11,765 bases of DNA, from contig URTQ01000032.1 of the NCBI GenBank assembly GCA_900550855.1, forward strand, positions 1 through 11,765, read 5' to 3'. The notes under the pieces were generated by a model. It was not told the DNA's origin and made no database searches. It saw only the letters and a list, made by a program, of their open reading frames with translations. This DNA comes from an uncultured Eubacteriales bacterium (GTDB taxonomy: Bacteria > Bacillota > Clostridia > Christensenellales > CAG-917). How positions within the stretch are numbered: the stretch's first letter is position 1; each line of letters starts with the position of its first letter. This document shows positions 1 to 7,275 of the stretch, piece after piece. A program made the position numbers and the translations under genes.

Positions 1-1626
1 TACACGACGTTCGCCGTTACGGGAAGCGTTGAAAAGACGGAAAGCGGCGCGAGAGTGCTTGCAAAAGTCAAAAACACGGGCGAGCGCAAGGGCAAAACCG
101 TCGTGCAGATTTACGTCAAAAAGGCGGACGGTATGCTCGTAAAACCCGCTCGCGAACTCGTCGCATACGCAAAAACCGCCGAACTCGAAAGCGGCGAGGA
201 AGAAGAGTTTTCTTTCGATATAAGCGAGTACGCGCTTTCGAGTTACGACGAGGAAGGCGCGACGGGATATAAGGCGTGCTGGGTTCTCGAATACGGCGAT
301 TACCAGTTTTTCGCAGGCGAAAACGTGAGGGAAGCAGCGAGCGTAGGCAGCGTTCGTTTCGACAAGAAAATAACGAGCGAATGTCACACGGCTTGCTCGC
401 CGCAAAAGGATTTGTCCGTGCTTTTGCAATACGATTCGGCAAACTCGCTCTGCGCGGATTTGTCGCAGTTTTCGGGCAAAGAAACCTTTGACGAGTTCAA
501 GCAAAAGATGGACAGACTCACCGACGACGAAGTCGAGCGACTTATGCACAACCTCGAATACACGCTTGAAAATTACGGTTGGAAAAACCGCGTCGTAAAG
601 GCGCAAAGCGGCTATCTCAAAGAGCGCATAGAACAGAATATGCCGACCGAGATTGCGCAAAACAAGGACTTGAACGTATCGTTTGACGACGTTAAACGCG
701 GCATTGCGACGATTGACGAGTTTATATCCACGCTTTCCGACGAGGAACTCGAAGCCCTTTGTCATGGCGATTTGCGTATGAACAGCCCTCTCGGCGCAAA
801 AGGTAACGCGGGCGTTTTCGGCGGCATAAGCGAGAGTTTGAGAGCAAAGGGCGTGCCGACGGCAACGACGACGGACGGACCGAGCGGAATACGCCTCACG
901 CAAAAGGCGAGTTTGCTTCCGTGCGGAACTTGCATCGCTTCGGCGTGGAACGAGCAACTCGCAAAAGAACTCTACGAGTGCGTGGGCGACGAAATGGTCG
1001 AAAAGGGTTCGGACGTGCTTTTAGCACCGGGTATGAACATTCACAGAAACGTGCTTTGCGGACGCAACTTCGAGTACTTTTCGGAAGACCCGTATCTTAC
1101 GGGCAAGACCGCAAGCGCAATCGTCAAGGGCATACAGTCGCGCGGCGTGGGTAGTTGCGTAAAACACTTTGCTTGCAACAATCAGGAAAAATTCAGATAC
1201 GTCAACGACAGCCGTTTGAGCGAACGCGCATTGAGAGAAATCTATCTCAAAGGCTTCGAAATCGCGATAAAAGAAAGCAATCCGCTTGCGGTTATGACGT
1301 CCTACAACAAAATAAACGGCGTGTATTCCTATCACAATTACGACCTTTGCACGACGATACTTCGCAAAGAGTGGGGATACAAAAATCTCGTTATGACGGA
1401 CTGGTGGACGAGAAAAGCCAAAAATCCCGACTTCAAAGGCGTTGACGACAACGCGTACAGAGTGCGCGCGCAAGTCGACGTGCTTATGCCGGGCGGCTCG
1501 CGAGTTTTGGGCAAATACGACGGTTCGACTCTCAAATCCTTGCAAAAGGGCGGACTTAAACGCGCCGAACTTCAACGCACGGCAAGAAACGTCTTGTCCT
1601 TCCTTTTGAAACTGAAAAAGGATTGA
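1..1626 (+). CDS. Glycoside hydrolase family 3 beta-glycosidase, permuted domain order (3' part, 5' end outside window)
   Basis: The frame is open to the left edge, so this is the last ~541 codons of a longer gene; the GTG at 55 is inside the protein and not a start. The first ~110 codons resemble the Fn3-like domain of GH3 enzymes (NTG...G..VVQIYV, then ARELVAY). A linker of about 120 codons follows, then the GH3 N-terminal catalytic barrel (about nt 690-1590). Barrel landmarks are TDGPSG (Asp at 874-876), GRNFEYFSEDP, KHFACNNQE (Lys-His at 1162-1167) and VMTDWW, whose Asp at 1399-1401 is the expected catalytic nucleophile. Fn3 before barrel is the reverse of the usual order, and such permuted GH3 enzymes are known from Ruminococcus albus and Butyrivibrio. 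The alpha/beta sandwich domain, which would carry other active-site residues, should lie upstream. The likely role is hydrolysis of beta-linked glucosides or xylosides; the substrate cannot be read. No export signal can be judged. Confidence 0.92.
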   Translation, partial: YTTFAVTGSVEKTESGARVLAKVKNTGERKGKTVVQIYVKKADGMLVKPARELVAYAKTAELESGEEEEFSFDISEYALSSYDEEGATGYKACWVLEYGDYQFFAGENVREAASVGSVRFDKKITSECHTACSPQKDLSVLLQYDSANSLCADLSQFSGKETFDEFKQKMDRLTDDEVERLMHNLEYTLENYGWKNRVVKAQSGYLKERIEQNMPTEIAQNKDLNVSFDDVKRGIATIDEFISTLSDEELEALCHGDLRMNSPLGAKGNAGVFGGISESLRAKGVPTATTTDGPSGIRLTQKASLLPCGTCIASAWNEQLAKELYECVGDEMVEKGSDVLLAPGMNIHRNVLCGRNFEYFSEDPYLTGKTASAIVKGIQSRGVGSCVKHFACNNQEKFRYVNDSRLSERALREIYLKGFEIAIKESNPLAVMTSYNKINGVYSYHNYDLCTTILRKEWGYKNLVMTDWWTRKAKNPDFKGVDDNAYRVRAQVDVLMPGGSRVLGKYDGSTLKSLQKGGLKRAELQRTARNVLSFLLKLKKD

Positions 1627-1753
1627 AAAACGCACAAAATTCGTGCGAAAAACAGGCAAAAAAATGTTCAAAAATCGCACGAAAATATGCAAATAAACGC
1701 AAAAAAACAATGCGGTTTTCGACTGAAAAGGACTGACTAAATTACAAAATAAA

Positions 1754-1777
1754 TATGCGCGTATACGCGCGTGCATA
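1754..1777. promoter_or_regulatory. GC-rich palindrome in the leader of the metallophosphoesterase gene
   Basis: Positions 1757-1770 form a perfect 14-bp palindrome (GCGCGTATACGCGC). The flanks TATGC (1754-1758) and GCATA (1773-1777) are also complementary, with a 2-nt offset. It ends about 20 nt before the start codon in an otherwise A-rich 171-bp gap, and its alternating GC steps stand out. It could be a repressor operator or a small hairpin near the ribosome binding site. No regulator family can be named, and no clear promoter could be placed in this gap. Confidence 0.35.
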
Positions 1778-1797
1778 TTAAGGAATAAAGGGAAATT

Positions 1798-3147
1798 ATG
1801 AGAAACTTCAAAAAACTATTAGTTTTGGCACTCGCGCTCGTTATGATAGCGGCGGCGTGCGTGCTTATCGTGGCTTGCAACGACAAGGACGGCGACAACG
1901 TCGTATCTTTCGTCAAAGCGGGCGAGAGCGGCGACGGCTACGCAACCGTGTATATCGACGGCGACAGAGATATGCGGATTATGGTTTTGTCCGATCCGCA
2001 AGTTGACGTATACGAAAAGTACAAAGTCGTGGGCAGCCCCGGCAACGACAAAACGTATGCGTTCGTCGAGGATTTCGTCAAAACGACGAATCCCGATTTG
2101 GTGATAATCAACGGCGACCTCGTGATGAACGATATGCCGTTCAAGTCTTCTACGTCCTACTTCGACCGCTACGGCGAGATATTCGAAAGGCTCGAAACGC
2201 CGTGGACGTTCACCTTCGGCAATCACGATTGCGATTTGAAGTGGACTATGGCGTCTGCCGAGGTAGACACCGAAAACAAGCAATGCTCGAAGGCGAAACT
2301 CATTGCGTATATGTCGCAAAAGTACGCGCACTGCCTTATGAACTCGGACGAAAAGTGCCTTGACGGCGACGGCAATCATTTCGTGAATATTCGCAAGCGT
2401 TCGGGTGAACTCGTCTACACGCTCTGCCTTTTTGATTGCACGTTTGACGAAAACAAGGTTTACAACTACGTTCCCACAGCAAATCAAGTAGAGTGGTATC
2501 GCAATACGATAAACTCGATTTCGGACAGAGAACTCGGCGAAAACAGGGGCGCAAACGTCGTGAAAAGTATGATATTCAATCACGTCGGAATCCCCGAATT
2601 TAAGGAAGCGTGGGAAAAGGCGTGGAACGACGGCAATCCTACTTCTGATTATTTCTACGGTCACTATTTTGAGGGTAACTATTCCAAAAAATACGCGGAT
2701 ATGCCGCAAGACGAGCGCATTTTCACGGTGGCAAAGGAACTCGGCAGCACGAGCGCGATATTTATGTGCCACCACCACGACAACGACTTTTCCGTCAACT
2801 ACGAGGGCATACGTCTAACGTTCGGGCAACACTCGGGCTATTCGCACAACTATCGCACCACCCACGACGAACACGGCAATACTTCGGGCGATTATAAGGG
2901 GTGGAAAGGCGTGAGTTTCGAAAGAATAGACGACTACGGCGACCAACGCGGCGGCACGCTCGTCACCATAACGAAGGACGGCGCATTTACCGTAACGCCG
3001 ACCTACGCAAAAGACGTGCTTTCAAACTACAAGAGCGACTATTACATTGACTACGACGCCGTTGCGAACGCTCTCGAATCCAACCCGAATTTCGAGAACG
3101 GACAGGGCAAAATAGCACGCGGAACTTACAGAAAATGGAAGATATAA
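1798..3147 (+). CDS. Secreted lipoprotein metallophosphoesterase (calcineurin-like)
   Basis: The protein has 449 residues. The N-terminus is a lipoprotein signal: a short basic head, a hydrophobic stretch at about 7-26, and a lipobox IVAC with Cys27 as the likely lipidation site, so it should be anchored outside the membrane. The rest carries the metallophosphoesterase motif series in order: SDPQ (Asp66), NGD (Asp107), GNHD (Asn142, His143), NH (His262) and a CHHHD run (His325-327). These are the usual two-metal ligands; the first motif has Gln where many members have His, which occurs in some phosphoesterase subfamilies. It should hydrolyse a phosphomonoester or diester outside the cell; the substrate is not predictable. 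An AAAGG-like site about 7 nt upstream supports the ATG. Its neighbours are the unrelated GH3 gene and the adhE promoter, and it seems to be transcribed on its own. No convincing terminator follows it. Confidence 0.9.
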   Translation: MRNFKKLLVLALALVMIAAACVLIVACNDKDGDNVVSFVKAGESGDGYATVYIDGDRDMRIMVLSDPQVDVYEKYKVVGSPGNDKTYAFVEDFVKTTNPDLVIINGDLVMNDMPFKSSTSYFDRYGEIFERLETPWTFTFGNHDCDLKWTMASAEVDTENKQCSKAKLIAYMSQKYAHCLMNSDEKCLDGDGNHFVNIRKRSGELVYTLCLFDCTFDENKVYNYVPTANQVEWYRNTINSISDRELGENRGANVVKSMIFNHVGIPEFKEAWEKAWNDGNPTSDYFYGHYFEGNYSKKYADMPQDERIFTVAKELGSTSAIFMCHHHDNDFSVNYEGIRLTFGQHSGYSHNYRTTHDEHGNTSGDYKGWKGVSFERIDDYGDQRGGTLVTITKDGAFTVTPTYAKDVLSNYKSDYYIDYDAVANALESNPNFENGQGKIARGTYRKWKI

Positions 3148-3243
3148 TCGCAAAGTTTTCTTGCAAAAATCAATAAACGATACACAAGGCGAAAAGTGTC
3201 GGTTTTAATTGATAAAAATTTATTGATATATGCCGCAAAACGC

Positions 3244-3272
3244 TTGACAGCATATACTTGTTTGGATAGAAT
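3244..3272 (+). promoter_or_regulatory. Sigma-A type promoter of the adhE operon
   Basis: The -35 box is a perfect TTGACA (3244-3249) and the -10 box is TAGAAT (3267-3272), with an ideal 17-bp spacer. The start site is expected near 3279, giving a leader of about 75 nt before adhE. Upstream (3201-3227) is an AT-rich tract with two copies of TTGAT and ATAAA/TTTAT arms, which could act as an UP-like element or a second weak regulator site. It is the best promoter in the window, fitting a highly expressed fermentation gene. Confidence 0.75.
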
Positions 3273-3276
3273 TATA

Positions 3277-3294
3277 TCGATAAATAGTTATCGA
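3277..3294. promoter_or_regulatory. 18-bp inverted repeat over the adhE start site, candidate Rex-like operator
   Basis: A perfect inverted repeat with 7-bp arms TCGATAA / TTATCGA is separated by ATAG and begins 4 bp after the -10 box. The redox repressor Rex binds 18-bp sites of the form TTGTTAA-N4-TTAACAA, with the same arm length and spacer and the same inner TAA/TTA, and adhE is a classic Rex target in Clostridia. The outer arm bases differ here from that consensus, so the geometry fits Rex better than the sequence does. The position would block transcription initiation. An unrelated dimeric repressor is the alternative. Confidence 0.5.
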
Positions 3295-3354
3295 ATCGGC
3301 AAATATACGACGAGATAACCCAAAATTTGTATAATCGTTATAGGAGAAGCAAGT

Positions 3355-5967
3355 ATGGAAGCAAGAAACGTTATCGACAGCGTAGAAAGACTCGAAGAAG
3401 CCATAGCGCGCGTTCGCAAGGCTCAAAAGGTGTTTGCAACCTACACGCAAGAGCAAGTGGACAAAATCTTTTTTGAAGCGGCGGTCGCTGCAAACAAAAT
3501 GAGAATCCCCCTTGCAAAACTCGCGGTTGAAGAAACGGGTATGGGCATCGTTGAGGACAAGGTCATCAAAAACCACTATGCCTCAGAGTACATCTACAAT
3601 GCCTACAAGGACACCAAAACCTGCGGAATCATCGAAGAAGACAAGGCGTACGGCACGATAAGAATCGCCGAGCCTATCGGACTCGTCGCGGCGGTTATCC
3701 CCACCACGAACCCGACGTCCACCGCGATATTCAAGACTCTCATTTCGCTCAAAACGAGAAACGGCATCATCATCAGCCCGCACCCCAGAGCGAAAAAGTC
3801 CACGATTGCGGCGGCAAAAGTCGTTCTCGACGCGGCGGTTAAAGCAGGCGCACCCGAAGGCATCATCGACTGGATTGACGTACCCAGCCTCGAAATGACC
3901 AACCTCATTATGAAAGAAGCCGACGTTATTCTTGCAACGGGCGGTCCGGGTATGGTCAAGGCGGCGTATTCGAGCGGCAAACCGGCAATCGGCGTGGGCG
4001 CAGGCAACACGCCCGCAATCATCGACGACACTGCGGACGTAACGCTTGCCGTAAACTCTATCATCCATTCCAAGACGTTTGACAACGGTATGATTTGCGC
4101 GAGCGAACAATCCGTCATCGTTCTTGACAAGGTATACGAACAAGCAAAGAAAGAATTTAAGGACAGAGGCTGCTACTTCCTCGACGACGAGCAAACCGAG
4201 AAAGTGAGAAAGACCATTCTCATCAACGGCGCGCTCAACGCAAAAATCGTAGGACAAAAGCCCGTCACCATCGCAAAACTCGCGGGATTCGACGTACCCG
4301 CTTCCACGAAAATCCTTATCGGTGAAGTGGAAAGCGTTGATTTGAGCGAGGAATTCGCACACGAAAAACTCTCGCCCGTGCTTGCGATGTACAGAGCAAA
4401 AGACATAAACGAAGCATTCGACAAAGCAGAACGTCTCGTCGCAGACGGCGGATACGGACACACTTCTTCCATTTATCTCGACGCGGTTACGCAAAGAGAG
4501 AAACTCGACGAATTCGCGTCCAGAATGAAAACTTGCCGTATCTTGGTCAACACACCGTCCTCGCAAGGCGGCATCGGCGACTTGTACAACTTCAAACTCA
4601 GACCGTCCCTCACGCTCGGTTGCGGAAGTTGGGGCGGAAACTCGGTTTCCGAAAACGTGGGTGTCAAACACCTCATCAACATCAAAACGGTTGCGCAAAG
4701 GAGAGAAAATATGCTTTGGTTCAGAGCGCCTCAAAAGGTATATATGAAGAAGGGTTGCCTGCCCGTTGCTCTTGACGAACTCAAACACGTTATGGGCAAG
4801 AAGAAGGCGTTTATCGTAACGGACAGTTTCTTGTATAACAACGGCTACACCAAGCCCATCACCGACAAACTCGACGAAATGGGAATCCAACACACGACGT
4901 TCTTCGACGTCGCGCCCGACCCGACCCTCGCTTGCGCAAAAGAAGGCGCGGCGCAAATGGCGGCGTTCAAACCCGACTGCATCATCGCGCTCGGCGGCGG
5001 CAGCGCAATGGACGCAGGCAAGATTATGTGGGTTATGTACGAGCATCCCGAAGTCGACTTTATGGATATGGCGATGCGCTTTATGGACATCAGAAAGAGA
5101 GTGTACACCTTCCCCAAGATGGGCGAAAAGGCATACTTCATTGCAATTCCGACTTCTGCGGGTACAGGTTCGGAAGTCACGCCGTTTGCGGTTATCACCG
5201 ACGAAAAGACGGGCGTCAAGTATCCTCTTGCCGACTACGAACTCTTGCCGAATATGGCAATCATCGACGCAGACTTCCATATGAGTGCGCCCAAGGGACT
5301 CACCGCCGCGAGCGGTATCGACGCAGTGACGCACGCACTCGAAGCGTACGCGGCAATGCTTGCGACCGATTACACCGATTCGCTTGCGCTTCGCTCGCTC
5401 AAAATCATATTCGAGTATTTGCCCAGAGCCTACGACAATGGTCCTAACGACCCCGTCGCAAGAGAGAAGATGGCAAATGCGGCGACTATGGCAGGTATGG
5501 CGTTTGCAAACGCGTTCCTCGGCGTATGTCACTCTATGGCGCACAAACTCGGCGCATTCCATCATTTGCCGCACGGCGTTGCCAACGCGCTTATGATTGA
5601 CGAAGTGCTTCGCTTCAACGCAAGCGAAACCCCGACCAAGATGGGTACGTTCCCGCAATACGCATATCCGCACACTCTCGAAAGATACGCCGAAGTCGCC
5701 GACTATCTCGGAATCAAGGGCAAGAACGACAAGGAAAAACTCAACAATCTCATCAAGGCTATCGACGAACTCAAAGCGAGAGTGGGCATCAAGCCGACCA
5801 TCAAGGATTACGTTCCCGACGAAAAAGACTTCCTCGACCGCCTCGACGATATGGTCGAACAAGCCTTTGACGATCAATGCACGGGCGCAAACCCCAGATA
5901 CCCGCTTATGAGCGAGATCAAACAAATGTATCTCAACGCATACTATGGCAAACACACCGAGGTTTAA
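3355..5967 (+). CDS. adhE: Bifunctional aldehyde-alcohol dehydrogenase AdhE
   Basis: AdhE converts acetyl-CoA to acetaldehyde and then ethanol, using two NADH and regenerating NAD+ in fermentation; it is cytoplasmic and in characterised members forms long helical filaments (spirosomes). At 870 residues it has the normal length. The N-terminal acylating aldehyde dehydrogenase half (about 1-440) has the catalytic Cys248 in NGMICASEQS. The C-terminal iron-dependent alcohol dehydrogenase half (about 455-865) has the nucleotide loop GGGSAMDAGK (547-556), GTGSEVTPFAV, and iron ligands Asp656, His660, His726 and His740, with the same spacing as in the E. coli enzyme. All key residues are present, so both activities are expected. 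AGGAG at 3342-3346, 8 nt upstream, fixes the start. It is the first gene of the operon, behind a strong promoter and an inverted repeat, which suggests redox control. The next gene begins after only 12 nt. Confidence 0.98.
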   Translation: MEARNVIDSVERLEEAIARVRKAQKVFATYTQEQVDKIFFEAAVAANKMRIPLAKLAVEETGMGIVEDKVIKNHYASEYIYNAYKDTKTCGIIEEDKAYGTIRIAEPIGLVAAVIPTTNPTSTAIFKTLISLKTRNGIIISPHPRAKKSTIAAAKVVLDAAVKAGAPEGIIDWIDVPSLEMTNLIMKEADVILATGGPGMVKAAYSSGKPAIGVGAGNTPAIIDDTADVTLAVNSIIHSKTFDNGMICASEQSVIVLDKVYEQAKKEFKDRGCYFLDDEQTEKVRKTILINGALNAKIVGQKPVTIAKLAGFDVPASTKILIGEVESVDLSEEFAHEKLSPVLAMYRAKDINEAFDKAERLVADGGYGHTSSIYLDAVTQREKLDEFASRMKTCRILVNTPSSQGGIGDLYNFKLRPSLTLGCGSWGGNSVSENVGVKHLINIKTVAQRRENMLWFRAPQKVYMKKGCLPVALDELKHVMGKKKAFIVTDSFLYNNGYTKPITDKLDEMGIQHTTFFDVAPDPTLACAKEGAAQMAAFKPDCIIALGGGSAMDAGKIMWVMYEHPEVDFMDMAMRFMDIRKRVYTFPKMGEKAYFIAIPTSAGTGSEVTPFAVITDEKTGVKYPLADYELLPNMAIIDADFHMSAPKGLTAASGIDAVTHALEAYAAMLATDYTDSLALRSLKIIFEYLPRAYDNGPNDPVAREKMANAATMAGMAFANAFLGVCHSMAHKLGAFHHLPHGVANALMIDEVLRFNASETPTKMGTFPQYAYPHTLERYAEVADYLGIKGKNDKEKLNNLIKAIDELKARVGIKPTIKDYVPDEKDFLDRLDDMVEQAFDDQCTGANPRYPLMSEIKQMYLNAYYGKHTEV

Positions 5968-5979
5968 GAGGAGGAAAAT

Positions 5980-6729
5980 ATGAATCTTGACAGAATTATT
6001 GCCGTAAGAACAAACAAAACCGTTTACCGCGACGGCGAATACTGCGTCAAAGTTTTCGACGACGATTTTTCGAAAGTGGACGTTCTCAACGAGGCTCTCA
6101 ATCAAGCGAGAGTCGAAGAAACGGGTCTTAACGTCCCCAAAATCATCGAAGTTGCGAAAATCGACGGCAAATGGGCAATCGTTTCCGAGTACATTCAAGG
6201 CAAGACCCTTGCAAGACTTATGGAAGAAAACCCCGACAAGAAAGACGAGTATCTCGAAAAGTTCGTCGACTTGCAAATCGAGGTTCAATCCAAAAAATGC
6301 CCCTTGCTCACCAAACTTCGCGACAAGATGAACAGAAAAATCGACTTGACTAATCTTGACGAAAGTATAAAATATGAGTTGCACACAAGGCTCGAAGGTA
6401 TGCCCAAGCACAACAAACTCTGCCACGGCGACTTCAATCCGTCCAACATCATAATCAAAGACGACGGCACGGCGTACTTCATCGACTGGTCGCACGCAAC
6501 GCAGGGCAACGCTTCTGCGGACGTTGCCAGAACGTATATGTTGTTCTGGCTCGCAGGCGACATCGAGGGTGCGGAAAAATATCTCAATCTGTTCTGCCAA
6601 AAGAGCGGCACGGACAAGAGATACGTCCAAAAATGGATGCCTATCGTCGCCGCTTCGCAATCGGTCAAAGGACACGAAAAAGAAAGAGAATTCCTTATGT
6701 CTTGGATAGACGTTGCGGAATTTCAATAA
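5980..6729 (+). CDS. Aminoglycoside phosphotransferase / choline kinase-fold protein
   Basis: The protein has 249 residues and the protein-kinase-like fold of the APH/choline kinase superfamily. Visible motifs are a nucleotide-binding Lys (Lys24 in CVKVF), a possible partner Glu38, a hinge segment VSEYIQG, the catalytic Brenner-type motif CHGDFNPSN (catalytic Asp151, Asn156) and the metal-binding FIDW (Asp169). These suggest an active ATP-dependent kinase. The sequence resembles the small APH-like family first noted as a paralogous set in Fibrobacter (TIGR02172 as I recall), whose substrates are unknown. An excellent AGGAGG site precedes the ATG, 12 nt after adhE, so it is co-transcribed with it. 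The setting between adhE and redox-sensing genes argues against an antibiotic-resistance role and for a metabolite or regulatory kinase; that is inference. Most of the gene is opposed by an open antisense frame, which is a codon-use artefact. Confidence 0.85.
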   Translation: MNLDRIIAVRTNKTVYRDGEYCVKVFDDDFSKVDVLNEALNQARVEETGLNVPKIIEVAKIDGKWAIVSEYIQGKTLARLMEENPDKKDEYLEKFVDLQIEVQSKKCPLLTKLRDKMNRKIDLTNLDESIKYELHTRLEGMPKHNKLCHGDFNPSNIIIKDDGTAYFIDWSHATQGNASADVARTYMLFWLAGDIEGAEKYLNLFCQKSGTDKRYVQKWMPIVAASQSVKGHEKEREFLMSWIDVAEFQ

Positions 6730-6743
6730 AGAGAGGGAAAAAT

Positions 6744-6986
6744 ATGAAAGTAACGGTTTGTATCGGCAGTTCCTGCCACATCAAAGGATCGAGACAAGTT
6801 GTGGAACAACTGCAATATCTCATCGCAAAAAACAATCTCAAAGACAAAGTGGAACTCGGCGGAACGTTCTGTATGGGCAAGTGCCAACAGGGCGTATGCG
6901 TAACGGTTGACGACGCGTTCTTCTCGCTCACGCCCGAATCCACCGACGACTTCTTTGCAAAGGAAATACTCGCAAAGGTAAAATAA
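6744..6986 (+). CDS. Thioredoxin-like [2Fe-2S] ferredoxin (first of a tandem pair)
   Basis: This 80-residue protein corresponds to the thioredoxin-like [2Fe-2S] domain found in NuoE, HydC and stand-alone ferredoxins. The four cluster ligands are Cys6 and Cys11 (CIGSSC) and Cys43 and Cys47 (CMGKC); an additional Cys52 is not expected to be a ligand. It should carry electrons for a hydrogenase or NAD-linked partner. I chose the ATG at 6744 because GAGAGGG (6731-6737) precedes it and the protein then begins exactly at the domain. A longer in-frame start at 6633 would overlap the previous gene by ~100 nt and add a basic segment with no counterpart in the family. It lies 14 nt after the kinase-like gene and 1 nt before a paralogue. 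Confidence 0.9.
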   Translation: MKVTVCIGSSCHIKGSRQVVEQLQYLIAKNNLKDKVELGGTFCMGKCQQGVCVTVDDAFFSLTPESTDDFFAKEILAKVK

Positions 6987-6987
6987 T

Positions 6988-7245
6988 ATGATAATAATTC
7001 GAATTTGCGTTGGCAGTTCCTGCCATCTCAAAGGTTCGCAGGAGATCGTCGATCTTCTTCGAAGCGAAATCGAACAAAGACATCTCGAAGGCGAAATAGT
7101 GCTTTCGGGAAGTTTTTGTTTTGGAACGTGCAACAGAGTGGGTGTAACCGTCGCCGTAAACGACGACGTTTACCCCGGCATAACAAGAGATAACTTCAAA
7201 GAATTTTTCCAAACCAAAATTTTGCCTCTCGTCCAAGAACAATAA
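6988..7245 (+). CDS. Thioredoxin-like [2Fe-2S] ferredoxin (second of a tandem pair)
   Basis: This 85-residue paralogue of the preceding protein shares the CVGSSCHLKGS opening and the SFCFGTC second ligand pair. Ligands are Cys7, Cys12, Cys44 and Cys48, so a [2Fe-2S] cluster is expected. It lacks the extra Cys of its sister and ends in QEQ. It starts 1 nt after the previous stop; the ribosome binding site (AAAGG near 6974) lies inside the upstream gene, so the two are probably translationally coupled. The pair probably arose by tandem duplication and has since diverged. In related clusters a single such protein sits beside the PAS-hydrogenase gene, so two copies may serve different electron partners or allow heterodimers. 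Confidence 0.9.
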   Translation: MIIIRICVGSSCHLKGSQEIVDLLRSEIEQRHLEGEIVLSGSFCFGTCNRVGVTVAVNDDVYPGITRDNFKEFFQTKILPLVQEQ

Positions 7246-7275
7246 GGCGAGCGGCAAACGAAATAAAGAGGGAAT

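Noticed and set aside
1631..1647. Hairpin CGCAC/GTGCG after the GH3 stop as a terminator
   Set aside because: The 5-bp stem is followed by A residues on the + strand; the T-run lies on the other strand, where no gene is transcribed towards it.
3330..3335. TATAAT just upstream of the adhE ribosome binding site as a second promoter
   Set aside because: No -35-like box lies 16-18 bp upstream, and a start from here would leave almost no leader. The TATAA/TTATA repeat around it looks incidental.
3583..6726. An open antisense frame of over 1000 codons opposite adhE and the APH-fold gene
   Set aside because: It is in codon register with the sense genes, so it stays open simply because TTA, CTA and TCA codons are nearly absent from them. 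Its translation is rich in Arg, Cys, His and Phe with no recognisable domain, and similar antisense frames run opposite most other genes here (e.g. 1819-2778, 7300-8163, 9095-10006, 10108-11295).
5980..6729. Antibiotic resistance gene (aminoglycoside phosphotransferase)
   Set aside because: Only the general fold motifs are shared. The operon context is redox metabolism and nothing in the sequence points to aminoglycoside binding.
6633..6743. A 37-codon N-terminal extension of the first [2Fe-2S] ferredoxin
   Set aside because: It overlaps the preceding gene almost fully, adds an Arg/Lys-rich stretch foreign to the family, and the ATG at 6744 has a good ribosome binding site.
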